NCBI GenBank assembly: GCA_025451425.1
Contig: JANWKK010000095.1
Coordinates: forward strand, 1-7,665
Direction of reading: 5' to 3'
DNA: 7,665 nucleotides
Source of the DNA: Gemmatimonadaceae bacterium
GTDB taxonomy: Bacteria; Gemmatimonadota; Gemmatimonadetes; Gemmatimonadales; Gemmatimonadaceae
Shown: piece by piece, positions 1 through 5,858 of the stretch
Numbering within the stretch: the stretch's first letter is position 1
Layout of the letters: every line of letters starts with the position of its first letter
Translations under genes and position numbers: made by a program
Notes under the pieces: generated by a model
The model's database searches: none
What the model was told of the DNA's origin: nothing
Seen by the model: the letters and a program-made list of their open reading frames with translations, nothing else

Positions 1-1765
1 CGCGCTTATTGGGCGTGATGACATGAATGCCGCGCTCGAGCCACGATCCGTACTGTTCGGACACGTGCTGATTGGCAGTGCAGTCGATCAATACCGCGTG
101 GGGAAGCTGATCATCGTACACGTGCGCTGCGAGACGAGTGAGATCGGTTGGCTCGCCGTGCGCCGCGAGACTCGCCCGCCACGTTTCCAGATCGATCGGA
201 TGATCGGAGAGCAACATGCGTTGCGAAGTCGCGATCGCGCGAACTCGAAAGTCGATGTCGAAGTCCTGCTTCAAACTGCGGAGCCGGTGTGACAACTGAC
301 GGAGGAGTGTGCTACCAATGTTCCCTCCCCCCACCAAACCGATCGAGATGGCCTGCTTGGAGAGATAGAAGCCCGCGTGTGCCGCGCGCAACGCACGTTG
401 CGTGTCCGCGGCGTTCACCGCGACGGAGATGTTGCGCTCGGACGTTCCCTGAGCAATCGCCCGCAGGCTCACGCCCGCTTTGCCTAACGCGCTGAAGAAC
501 TTGGCCGCCACACCCGGGTGCCCAGCCATTCCCTCTCCAACGACGGCAAGAATGCTGCAACCGGTCGTGACGTCGACGCGGCGAATCTGGCCATGCATTC
601 GTTCGGCGAAGAACGTGCGCTCCACGGTGTTCCGCGCGTGATCGGCCTGCGCCGCGGTCACGGCAAAGCAGATCGAATTCCCCGAGCTTCCCTGCGATAT
701 CATGAGGACCGAGACGCTCTCGTCGCGCAACGCACCAAAGAGCCGCTGCGCGATTCCTCGCATGCCGATCATTCCGATACCTTCGACGTTGATCAGCGCG
801 ACCGACTCGATCGTGGCGAGTCCCTTCACCTTATTCGTCGAGGCCGGCGTTGCCTGAATGCGCGTGCCCGGATGATCCGGCCGGAAAGTATTTCGAATGA
901 AGATCGGAAGATCTCGCTCGACGGCCGTCGCTATCGTGCTCGGGTGAATCACCTTCGCACCGAAATAAGCCAGCTCAATCGCCTCGTCATACGACAACGT
1001 TTCGAGTGTCACAGCCTCCGAGACGAGTCGAGGGTTCGCGCTCATCACGCCGTCGACATCGGTCCAAATATGAATCTCCTGCGCATCGAACAGAGTGCCG
1101 AAGATCGAGGCGCTGAAATCGCTACCGTTCCGGCCGAGTGTCGCCGCGAGACCGTCTTCCGTGGCCGCGACGAAGCCGGTGATCACGAGCGTGCGCGGGA
1201 GCCCACCACGCTTCGCGACCCACTCGTTGGCGCGTGCGCGGGACTCCGGCCACATGACGTCGGCGCCCGTCTCGGTGCGGGACACGGTCAATACTTCGCG
1301 CGCGTCGAGCCAATCGAGGTCGTCCAGCTCCTCGCGCAAAAGCGCGGCAAGCAACTGCGCCGACCACACCTCTCCGTACCCCGATACGAGCTCGAGACCG
1401 TTGCGTGAGTATCCATGCAACACCGTGGTGACATGGAGGACCTCTTCGATGATCGCGAGATCGCGGGTAAGTACCTCGCACAGGTGTCCCGCTGCGTCCG
1501 CGGTCAACAGCTCGGCGATGGTCTGTCGATGACGAGCCCCGACGGCAGCCATGATGTCTCGGTAGGCGAGATCACGCTTACCAGCGACGTGAACAGCGCG
1601 CACGAGTTGATCGGTCACGCCCGACATCGCCGAAACGACAATGAGCCGGCGCTGCTCCGGTCGCTCGGTGATAATCTTTGCCACCTTTCGAAAACACTCA
1701 GCGTTACCGACACTGGTGCCGCCGAACTTATGGACAACGCATGTTGGTGCGTCGGTCGTCTTCAT
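1..1765 (-). CDS. thrA: Bifunctional aspartate kinase / homoserine dehydrogenase, C-terminus cut by window edge
   Basis: The protein phosphorylates L-aspartate (first step of the threonine/methionine/lysine branch) and reduces aspartate semialdehyde to homoserine; it is cytosolic. My minus-strand translation is open for 588 residues up to the left edge. Residues 13-20 read KFGGTSVG, the aspartokinase signature, followed by SGYGE (128-132) and GRNGSDFSA (211-219), the form found in ThrA/MetL-type kinases. Two ACT regulatory segments follow at about 317-395 and 402-470. A Rossmann segment GLVGGGNIG (476-484) opens the homoserine dehydrogenase domain, and HVITPNKR (581-588) is its conserved strand. 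Full-length relatives have about 810-820 residues, so some 230 are missing. The ATG at 1765 was chosen because it has a good AAGGA site seven bases upstream and lies 12 residues before the kinase motif. ThrA versus MetL type, and so which amino acid inhibits it, cannot be decided here. Family assignment is very secure; the symbol is less so. Confidence 0.95.
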   Translation of the reverse strand, partial: MKTTDAPTCVVHKFGGTSVGNAECFRKVAKIITERPEQRRLIVVSAMSGVTDQLVRAVHVAGKRDLAYRDIMAAVGARHRQTIAELLTADAAGHLCEVLTRDLAIIEEVLHVTTVLHGYSRNGLELVSGYGEVWSAQLLAALLREELDDLDWLDAREVLTVSRTETGADVMWPESRARANEWVAKRGGLPRTLVITGFVAATEDGLAATLGRNGSDFSASIFGTLFDAQEIHIWTDVDGVMSANPRLVSEAVTLETLSYDEAIELAYFGAKVIHPSTIATAVERDLPIFIRNTFRPDHPGTRIQATPASTNKVKGLATIESVALINVEGIGMIGMRGIAQRLFGALRDESVSVLMISQGSSGNSICFAVTAAQADHARNTVERTFFAERMHGQIRRVDVTTGCSILAVVGEGMAGHPGVAAKFFSALGKAGVSLRAIAQGTSERNISVAVNAADTQRALRAAHAGFYLSKQAISIGLVGGGNIGSTLLRQLSHRLRSLKQDFDIDFRVRAIATSQRMLLSDHPIDLETWRASLAAHGEPTDLTRLAAHVYDDQLPHAVLIDCTANQHVSEQYGSWLERGIHVITPNKR

Positions 1766-1772
1766 CGATCGA

Positions 1773-1777
1773 TCCTT
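1773..1777 (-). promoter_or_regulatory. Ribosome binding site of the aspartate kinase gene
   Basis: The minus strand reads AAGGA, then seven bases, then the ATG at 1765. This is a normal Shine-Dalgarno arrangement and settles the start. It lies in the 57-nt spacer downstream of the acyl-CoA synthetase stop codon. I see no terminator hairpin in that spacer, so read-through from the synthetase gene is possible. Confidence 0.7.
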
Positions 1778-1822
1778 ATGAATTGAACTGCCTTTCGAAT
1801 AGGCTGCGAAAACGGTCGATGG

Positions 1823-3619
1823 TCAGAGGCGAAATCGACCGGTCTGGATGCATTCGAACAGCGCTGCGTCGAGCGGAACAAACGCTCCGGACTGTCGATC
1901 GTTCACGTATATCGCGTCCGTCGTTGCACTGGGATCGAACCCAGCACGAACGAGATCCTGTTTTACCGGTTTGAACGTCCCGGTCGTCTCCATTTCTCGA
2001 AGCATGCGCACGAACACGGGCCGAGCATACTCCGGAAGCCGAGTGGCGAGATGCGAGCGGAATCCCGCAAGATCGAGCTCGCCGTCAGTCACCACGGCAA
2101 CCATTCCGGCGCGACCATCGTGGCCGGAAAGCTGGACGCCGTAAACCACGGCCTCACGGACTTCTGGCCACCCGCAGGCTGCGTCCGCGACTTCACCGGT
2201 GGAGACGTTCTCCCCTTTCCAGCGAAATGTGTCTCCAATGCGATCGACGAAATGGAAGAAGCCGGCTCCATCACGACGCATCAAATCGCCGCTTCGAAAC
2301 CAAGCGTCGCCCTTGGAGAATACGTTCCGCAACACTTTTCGATCCGATGCGGCGCGGTCGGTGTAGCCGTCGAATTGACCCTCGGGCGATCCGTCGGTCG
2401 ATATTCGCCCAATTGCTTCACCGACTTCGTCCACGGCGCACCGTCGACATAGTCCGTGCTCGTCGCGCGTGGGTTCGCCCGTTTCGACGTCGATTGCAAC
2501 GAGCGCAATCGGAAACCGATGGGCGAGAAATGGCGGAATTCGACCGATCGCACCTGGTTTCCCCTCGCAATTATACAGTGAGAAGTTCGCCTCGGTCGCG
2601 GCGTAAAACTCGAGTATGTGTGGGATCCCGAAGCGGGACTGGAACGACTCCCAGATGTCGGGCCGCAGTCCATTGCCACACGCGATCCGGATGTGATGCT
2701 CTCGCTCGCGCGGATGTGGCGGCATGTTCACGAGGAAGCGACACAGCTCTCCGATATACTGAAAGAGCGTGCACTCGGTTTGGATGACGTCGTCCCAGAA
2801 TCCGCGAGCCGAGAATTTCCGTCGCAGTACGACCGATCCGCCACTCACCAACGTCGATCCAACTGCCACGATGCCGCCAACACTGTGATACATCGGAAGG
2901 CAGTTGTACATCCGATCATTCGCGTCAGTATCGAGCAACCCGGCGAACCAATAGCTCCACTGGAGAACGCGATGGTGGCTGACCATTGCTGCCTTCGGCA
3001 GGCCCGTTGTGCCCGACGTGTAGATGTAGAGCGCGGGGTCTCGGTTCGATGGTGCAGCGCATTCAGCGGCGCTGAGTGGCATGGGAGACTGGCGCTCGAG
3101 CTCCGGATCCAGCGATGCCATTCCCTGGAAGTGCCCGGCTCTAACCCAGCAGCGAACCTCGCGCTGCATCGCGGGGGTGATCGCAGCGACGGCGGCAGCG
3201 AGATCGGCACCGACAACAATAAGACGCGGCGTCGCTACTCGAAGCGCGTGCGCAAGCGAATCGCCAATGAGATTCGTATTGATGAGCGCTACGATCGCGC
3301 CGACGCGGGTGACGCCGAGCCACGCCGCGAGGTAATCGGGACAATTATGCATCATGAGGCAGACGACGTCGCCTCGGGTCAGCCCCTGCCCGATCGCCCA
3401 TCGCGCATAACGACTCGCGCGTTCGGCGAGCGCCTGATAGCTCAGCGTCTCGTCTTCACCGATCAACGCGACACGGTCTCCAAACGTGTCGGCCAGCTCC
3501 GCGAGTCGTACCGGTAGCGTCATCGCTGGGTTCTGCGCAATCGGCGCCGTCAGCGACAGCGCGCGCGCCCACGCTTTGAGCGGTGTGTCGCGACCCCGCG
3601 TGAACGTCATCACAGGCAT
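1823..3619 (-). CDS. FATP-type long/very-long-chain acyl-CoA synthetase (ANL superfamily)
   Basis: An ATP-dependent ligase of 598 residues that forms an acyl-adenylate and then the acyl-CoA thioester. Visible motifs are the ATP loop YTSGTTGLPK (200-209), YAATEANFSLYN (339-350), the FRSGDL hinge approach (441-446), DRIGDTFRWKGEN (459-471) and the C-terminal TGTFKPVK (546-553), where Lys550 is the likely catalytic lysine. The combination of YxATE-N-SLYN, KPGAIGR and RWKGENVST is typical of the SLC27/FATP branch (bacterial FadD6-like proteins) rather than E. coli FadD. The N-terminal stretch before LPVRLAELAD, with its APIAQNP, resembles the usual start of bacterial members, so the ATG at 3619 is preferred; an ATG at 3610 is a close alternative. 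Neither has a strong ribosome binding site. The gene is divergent from the SnoaL-like gene and upstream of the aspartate kinase. Chain length and acyl substrate cannot be read from the sequence; it may feed fatty acid use or a biosynthetic product. Confidence 0.92.
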   Translation of the reverse strand: MPVMTFTRGRDTPLKAWARALSLTAPIAQNPAMTLPVRLAELADTFGDRVALIGEDETLSYQALAERASRYARWAIGQGLTRGDVVCLMMHNCPDYLAAWLGVTRVGAIVALINTNLIGDSLAHALRVATPRLIVVGADLAAAVAAITPAMQREVRCWVRAGHFQGMASLDPELERQSPMPLSAAECAAPSNRDPALYIYTSGTTGLPKAAMVSHHRVLQWSYWFAGLLDTDANDRMYNCLPMYHSVGGIVAVGSTLVSGGSVVLRRKFSARGFWDDVIQTECTLFQYIGELCRFLVNMPPHPREREHHIRIACGNGLRPDIWESFQSRFGIPHILEFYAATEANFSLYNCEGKPGAIGRIPPFLAHRFPIALVAIDVETGEPTRDEHGLCRRCAVDEVGEAIGRISTDGSPEGQFDGYTDRAASDRKVLRNVFSKGDAWFRSGDLMRRDGAGFFHFVDRIGDTFRWKGENVSTGEVADAACGWPEVREAVVYGVQLSGHDGRAGMVAVVTDGELDLAGFRSHLATRLPEYARPVFVRMLREMETTGTFKPVKQDLVRAGFDPSATTDAIYVNDRQSGAFVPLDAALFECIQTGRFRL

Positions 3620-3642
3620 TGCCGAATTGAGCGAATCATACG

Positions 3643-4098
3643 ATGCTTTCCCAGGCCGGACCGACGCGGTCTTGCCGCAAGGCCATTGACTCTCAACGCT
3701 TGGAGGATCACACGATTCCGGATCGCCAGGAGACCGAACGGTTGCTTCGCGGCCTCTATGCGGCGCGCGTCAGCGGTGACATCGCCGCCGTGTATGACAA
3801 GTTTTCGCCTGACGCGCGGTTCCAGATCGCGGGGGCGAGCCACTCGACTCCAGTCGCCGTCACCGCAGTTGGTGCCGGAGAATATCGTCCCTTGCTGGCC
3901 ATCATGATCAAGACCTTCAAGCTCAGCGACGAGGAAATCGTTTCGCTGGTGATCGATGGTTCGAAGGCAGCGGTGCACTGGCGAGCGAAGATCTTCTCGC
4001 GGCTCACCGGGACTACCGTGCTCACAGAGCTGGTCGATATGATCGAGATCCGTAACGGTCGCATCGGATCGTACATCGAGTTCTTCGCTCCGCACTAA
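3643..4098 (+). CDS. SnoaL-like / NTF2-fold protein
   Basis: A small protein of at most 151 residues in the SnoaL / ketosteroid-isomerase-like NTF2 superfamily. The helix ending in RGLYAARVSGD (36-46), the segment FSPDARFQIAG (54-64), the strand AAVHWRAKIF (109-118) and the ending TELVDMIEIRNGRIGSYIEFF (near 128-148) follow the usual order of that fold. Members are cyclases, isomerases, hydratases or non-catalytic binding proteins, so no reaction can be assigned. The start is uncertain. The ATG at 3643 is the only in-frame ATG near the front but has no ribosome binding site, and its first 25 or so residues look unlike the family. A GGAGG at 3702-3706 lies eight bases before an ATT at 3715, and an AGGAG at 3728-3732 lies nine bases before a TTG at 3742; both codons are in frame. 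The gene converges on the hydrolase, with 7 nt between stop codons. Confidence 0.8.
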   Translation: MLSQAGPTRSCRKAIDSQRLEDHTIPDRQETERLLRGLYAARVSGDIAAVYDKFSPDARFQIAGASHSTPVAVTAVGAGEYRPLLAIMIKTFKLSDEEIVSLVIDGSKAAVHWRAKIFSRLTGTTVLTELVDMIEIRNGRIGSYIEFFAPH

Positions 4099-4105
4099 GG
4101 TTGAT

Positions 4106-5044
4106 TCACGGCGCGCTCACTGCCGCGCGAAGCTCGGAGCCGATCGACGCCAACACGACGCGCGCTTGGGGAATCGCGCCGGCCATGCAGTAGAAGTGGT
4201 GAATGAGCCCGGGATGACAGGTGTAGTGCACGGACACACCCGCTGCTTCAAGCGCTCGGGCATACGCCTCACCCTCGTCCCGCATTGGGTCGAACTCTGC
4301 TGTGTGGATGTGCGCGGGTGGAAGATCGGCGTGTGATGGCGCTCGAAGTGGGGATATACGAGGATCGAAGACGTCCGACTCAGCGCAATACACGGCCTTG
4401 GCCCATTGGAGCGTCGGTCGCTCAATGAAGTAGCCTTCAGCAAACGCTAAACGGGAGCTCGACTCCACGGCGAGATCGGTCACTGGGCAGAGCAGAAGCT
4501 GCCTGGCAATGCGGGGGCCGCCTCGCGCGGCGAGCTGACAGATTACGGCGGCGATGGTTCCGCCAGCGGAATCGCCCGCGACAACGAGGCGCTTGGGGTC
4601 GATGCCAAGCTCGATTGCGTGTTCTGCGATCCAGCTCGTCACGAGCATGCCGTCCTCGATTGCGGCCGGGAACGGATGCTCCGGCGCGAGTCGATAATCG
4701 ACCGCGATCACTCGGCAACCGCTTGCGTTGGCGAGCGTGCGACAAAGCCCATCGTGCGTCGCGAGGTTGCAGAACACGCCCGTGCCGCCGTGGAAGTAAA
4801 TCACGCAAGGCAACGCGCCGGCCTGCGAGTCGCACGGCGTGTAGGTCCGTATTGGAATCGCGCGATCGTGCGCGGGCACTTTGCCCTCGTCGATGCGGCC
4901 GATGGGAACACGGCGCGCATCGGCGGCGTCAGCGAGCTGGTTCATCGATCGGCGTAACGACTCCGCGGTGAGCTCACTGGGTTTATCGCGTCGGCCTGCT
5001 GCAATCATGTCCAGTAGGCGCTTGGCGTGGCGATCCAAGGGCAT
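4106..5044 (-). CDS. Alpha/beta hydrolase, hormone-sensitive-lipase family (esterase)
   Basis: A serine esterase of 312 residues from the ATG at 5044. The family hydrolyses carboxyl esters, typically of short to medium acyl chains. Visible are the oxyanion-hole motif HGGTG (85-89), DYRLAPEHPFPAA (116-128), the nucleophile elbow GDSAGG (157-162, Ser159), the acid in TAEFDPMRDEG (Asp252) and the base in GLIHHF (His282). All three catalytic residues are present and the length suits the family. Two motif positions differ from the common form: Thr88 in place of the third Gly of HGGG, and His283 in place of the Gly of HGF. The ATG at 5044 is preferred because MPLDRHAKRLLD resembles the usual family start; a GTG at 5089, one nucleotide after the carrier-protein stop, would add 15 residues and allow translational coupling. 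The gene follows the carrier protein on the same strand, so release of, or proofreading on, a carrier-bound product is a possible role, as is hydrolysis of an unrelated ester. Confidence 0.9.
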   Translation of the reverse strand: MPLDRHAKRLLDMIAAGRRDKPSELTAESLRRSMNQLADAADARRVPIGRIDEGKVPAHDRAIPIRTYTPCDSQAGALPCVIYFHGGTGVFCNLATHDGLCRTLANASGCRVIAVDYRLAPEHPFPAAIEDGMLVTSWIAEHAIELGIDPKRLVVAGDSAGGTIAAVICQLAARGGPRIARQLLLCPVTDLAVESSSRLAFAEGYFIERPTLQWAKAVYCAESDVFDPRISPLRAPSHADLPPAHIHTAEFDPMRDEGEAYARALEAAGVSVHYTCHPGLIHHFYCMAGAIPQARVVLASIGSELRAAVSAP

Positions 5045-5090
5045 CGCGCTATTCACGGCGACAGCACGCGGCGAGAACGAAGAGAGCACG

Positions 5091-5357
5091 TCACTGCTTC
5101 GCCTGTAGCGACTCTACGAGCTGGCTGATCGCGTGGATGGAGCGGAAGTTCGCGGGCATGATGCTGCCCTCGGGTACCATCAGGCCGAATTCCTCCTCAA
5201 CAGAGAGTACGAGGCTCACCATGTCCAGTGAGCTCAGACCGGCCTGCCTCAGGTCTTCCTGCGCGCCGACGACGCGATTGATCGAGTGCTCGGTGAGCAA
5301 GCGCTGGACGACGCCCGCGATTCTCTGCTCGTGGGACTGCGCGTTCGAGTCGGACAT
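5091..5357 (-). CDS. Stand-alone acyl/aminoacyl carrier protein (phosphopantetheine-binding)
   Basis: An 88-residue four-helix carrier protein. Helix I is about residues 10-24; the loop EDLRQAGLSSLDMVSLV (34-50) contains the attachment site, and helix II runs on through VEEEFGLMVPEG (53-64). Ser43 in GLSSLD is the predicted 4'-phosphopantetheine serine, which a phosphopantetheinyl transferase encoded elsewhere would have to modify. The common DSL motif is SSL here, a form I associate with carrier proteins of the amino acid:[carrier protein] ligase systems rather than with fatty-acid AcpP. Such a ligase is encoded on the opposite strand 1.7 kb away, so this is its most likely partner. The start was placed at the ATG at 5357, giving MSDSN and a normal ACP length; the frame is open further upstream to a GTG at 5519, but that part looks like non-coding sequence. 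No strong ribosome binding site is visible. The hydrolase follows closely downstream. Confidence 0.9.
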   Translation of the reverse strand: MSDSNAQSHEQRIAGVVQRLLTEHSINRVVGAQEDLRQAGLSSLDMVSLVLSVEEEFGLMVPEGSIMPANFRSIHAISQLVESLQAKQ

Positions 5358-5390
5358 TGAGTTGCGATCATAGAACGCGTGATTGCGCAG

Positions 5391-5404
5391 CGGTTCGCAA
5401 ACCG
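5391..5404. repeat. Small hairpin in the presumed leader of the carrier-protein gene
   Basis: CGGTT and AACCG are perfect complements separated by the four bases CGCA. If the promoter at 5440-5467 is real, this hairpin lies in the 5' leader about 33 nt before the start codon. A five-base stem is weak and may be chance. Confidence 0.3.
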
Positions 5405-5439
5405 GTGCGCGGCGTTCGGACACGGGGATGGATGCGGTC

Positions 5440-5467
5440 AAGATAGGTCGGTGTGGAGCGTTATCAA
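5440..5467 (-). promoter_or_regulatory. Candidate sigma70-type promoter for the carrier-protein/hydrolase operon
   Basis: On the minus strand, TTGATA (5467-5462, five of six matches to TTGACA) is followed after 16 bp by TATCTT (5445-5440, four of six matches to TATAAT). Transcription would begin near 5433 and leave a leader of about 75 nt before the ATG at 5357. The match was found by eye in a high-GC background; the organism's own promoter consensus is unknown. Confidence 0.4.
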
Positions 5468-5515
5468 TGGCGATGTGGGCGCGCTCTGCTGTGCATCCAG
5501 CGCGCCAATGCACCG

Positions 5516-5532
5516 TCACTGGAATGCAGTGA
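5516..5532. repeat. 17-bp palindrome, operator-like
   Basis: TCACTG (5516-5521) and CAGTGA (5527-5532) are perfect inverted copies separated by five bases. The site lies about 50 bp upstream of the candidate minus-strand -35 box, between the two divergent operons, where a dimeric repressor or activator could bind. No regulator gene lies within the window, so the binding protein is unknown. Confidence 0.35.
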
Positions 5533-5603
5533 TTTAGCGCTAGCGAGTGTTGACCTCATGCCACAGGCGACTGTTGCACTCGTGGTGCGCCTGTAGGGCG
5601 CAA

Positions 5604-5623
5604 GAGGGTCTAATCGAGGGTCT
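5604..5623. repeat. Tandem direct repeat with a 12-bp period
   Basis: GAGGGTCT occurs at 5604-5611 and again, identical, at 5616-5623, with four bases between. A period near one helical turn puts both copies on similar faces of the DNA, as in binding sites for response regulators. There are only two copies, so chance is possible. Confidence 0.35.
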
Positions 5624-5639
5624 CTGACGCGGCGCAACG

Positions 5640-5657
5640 TCTTCATTTCATTGAAGA
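5640..5657. repeat. Inverted repeat TCTTCA / TGAAGA
   Basis: TCTTCA (5640-5645) and TGAAGA (5652-5657) are perfect inverted copies around the six bases TTTCAT. The element is locally AT-rich within GC-rich surroundings. It could be a regulator site; no T-run follows, so it does not look like a terminator. Confidence 0.25.
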
Positions 5658-5843
5658 TCCTTGGAGCCCTCGGCGACTCTGTTCCCTCTCTTGGCGCGCG
5701 GGAGCCTCGCGTTCGGGATGGGTCTGGGTCGTGCATTACCGGCGTGTCGAAATGAGTGGTCGGCTACCGCCGGTGTCTGAGGCAGATTGCCCCCATTCGA
5801 AAGCGCGGCCTAACGAAAGGGAAAGCCGCCCGATAACCCGTCC

Positions 5844-5849
5844 AGAAGG
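5844..5849 (+). promoter_or_regulatory. Ribosome binding site of the dehydrogenase-like gene
   Basis: AGAAGG lies nine bases before the ATG at 5859. It is the best Shine-Dalgarno match near the front of this frame and supports the chosen start. Confidence 0.55.
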
Positions 5850-5858
5850 CGTTAACGC

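Larger units (their letters stand above)
5358..5858. other. 501-nt non-coding region between divergent carrier-protein and dehydrogenase genes
   Basis: The two flanking operons fire outward from this region, so it should hold promoters for both. I find one fair sigma70-like promoter for the minus strand, three small perfect inverted repeats, a 12-bp tandem repeat and the ribosome binding site of the dehydrogenase gene. I could not find a convincing -35/-10 pair for the plus strand. Frames that stay open here (for example 5464-5736 minus) give arginine-rich, low-complexity translations with no recognisable domain and are judged spurious. A spacer of this length is conspicuous when the other gaps in the window are 1 to 57 nt. 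Confidence 0.6.

Noticed and set aside
518..1408. Long plus-strand open frame of 296 codons opposite the aspartate kinase gene.
   Set aside because: It is antisense to a gene with clear kinase, ACT and dehydrogenase motifs; the translation is charged and featureless, as expected of a high-GC shadow frame.
2618..3517. Long plus-strand open frame of 299 codons opposite the acyl-CoA synthetase gene.
   Set aside because: It is antisense to well-conserved synthetase motifs and has no recognisable domain of its own.
4096..4108. Shared terminator between the convergent SnoaL-like and hydrolase genes.
   Set aside because: Only 7 nt separate the stop codons and I see no GC-rich hairpin with a T-run there.
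5391..5404. GGTTCGCAAACC resembles the T-arm of a tRNA.
   Set aside because: The loop has the wrong length and sequence, and no acceptor, D or anticodon stems can be drawn around it.
5091..5519. Longer carrier protein starting at the GTG at 5519 (142 residues).
   Set aside because: The extra 54 residues look non-coding, would span the candidate promoter and hairpin, and exceed the normal size of stand-alone carrier proteins; the ATG at 5357 gives 88 residues.
5464..5736. Open minus-strand frame of 90 codons in the divergent gap, and a neighbouring one at 5736-5954.
   Set aside because: The translations are arginine- and serine-rich with no recognisable domain, the second overlaps the dehydrogenase gene, and neither has a convincing ribosome binding site.
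5809..5857. Integron attC-like site: GCCTAAC fits RYYYAAC near 5809, with a GTTAACG near 5851.
   Set aside because: GTTAACG does not satisfy the GTTRRRY consensus, the inner pair of boxes is not evident, and the downstream gene is in a two-gene operon rather than a cassette.
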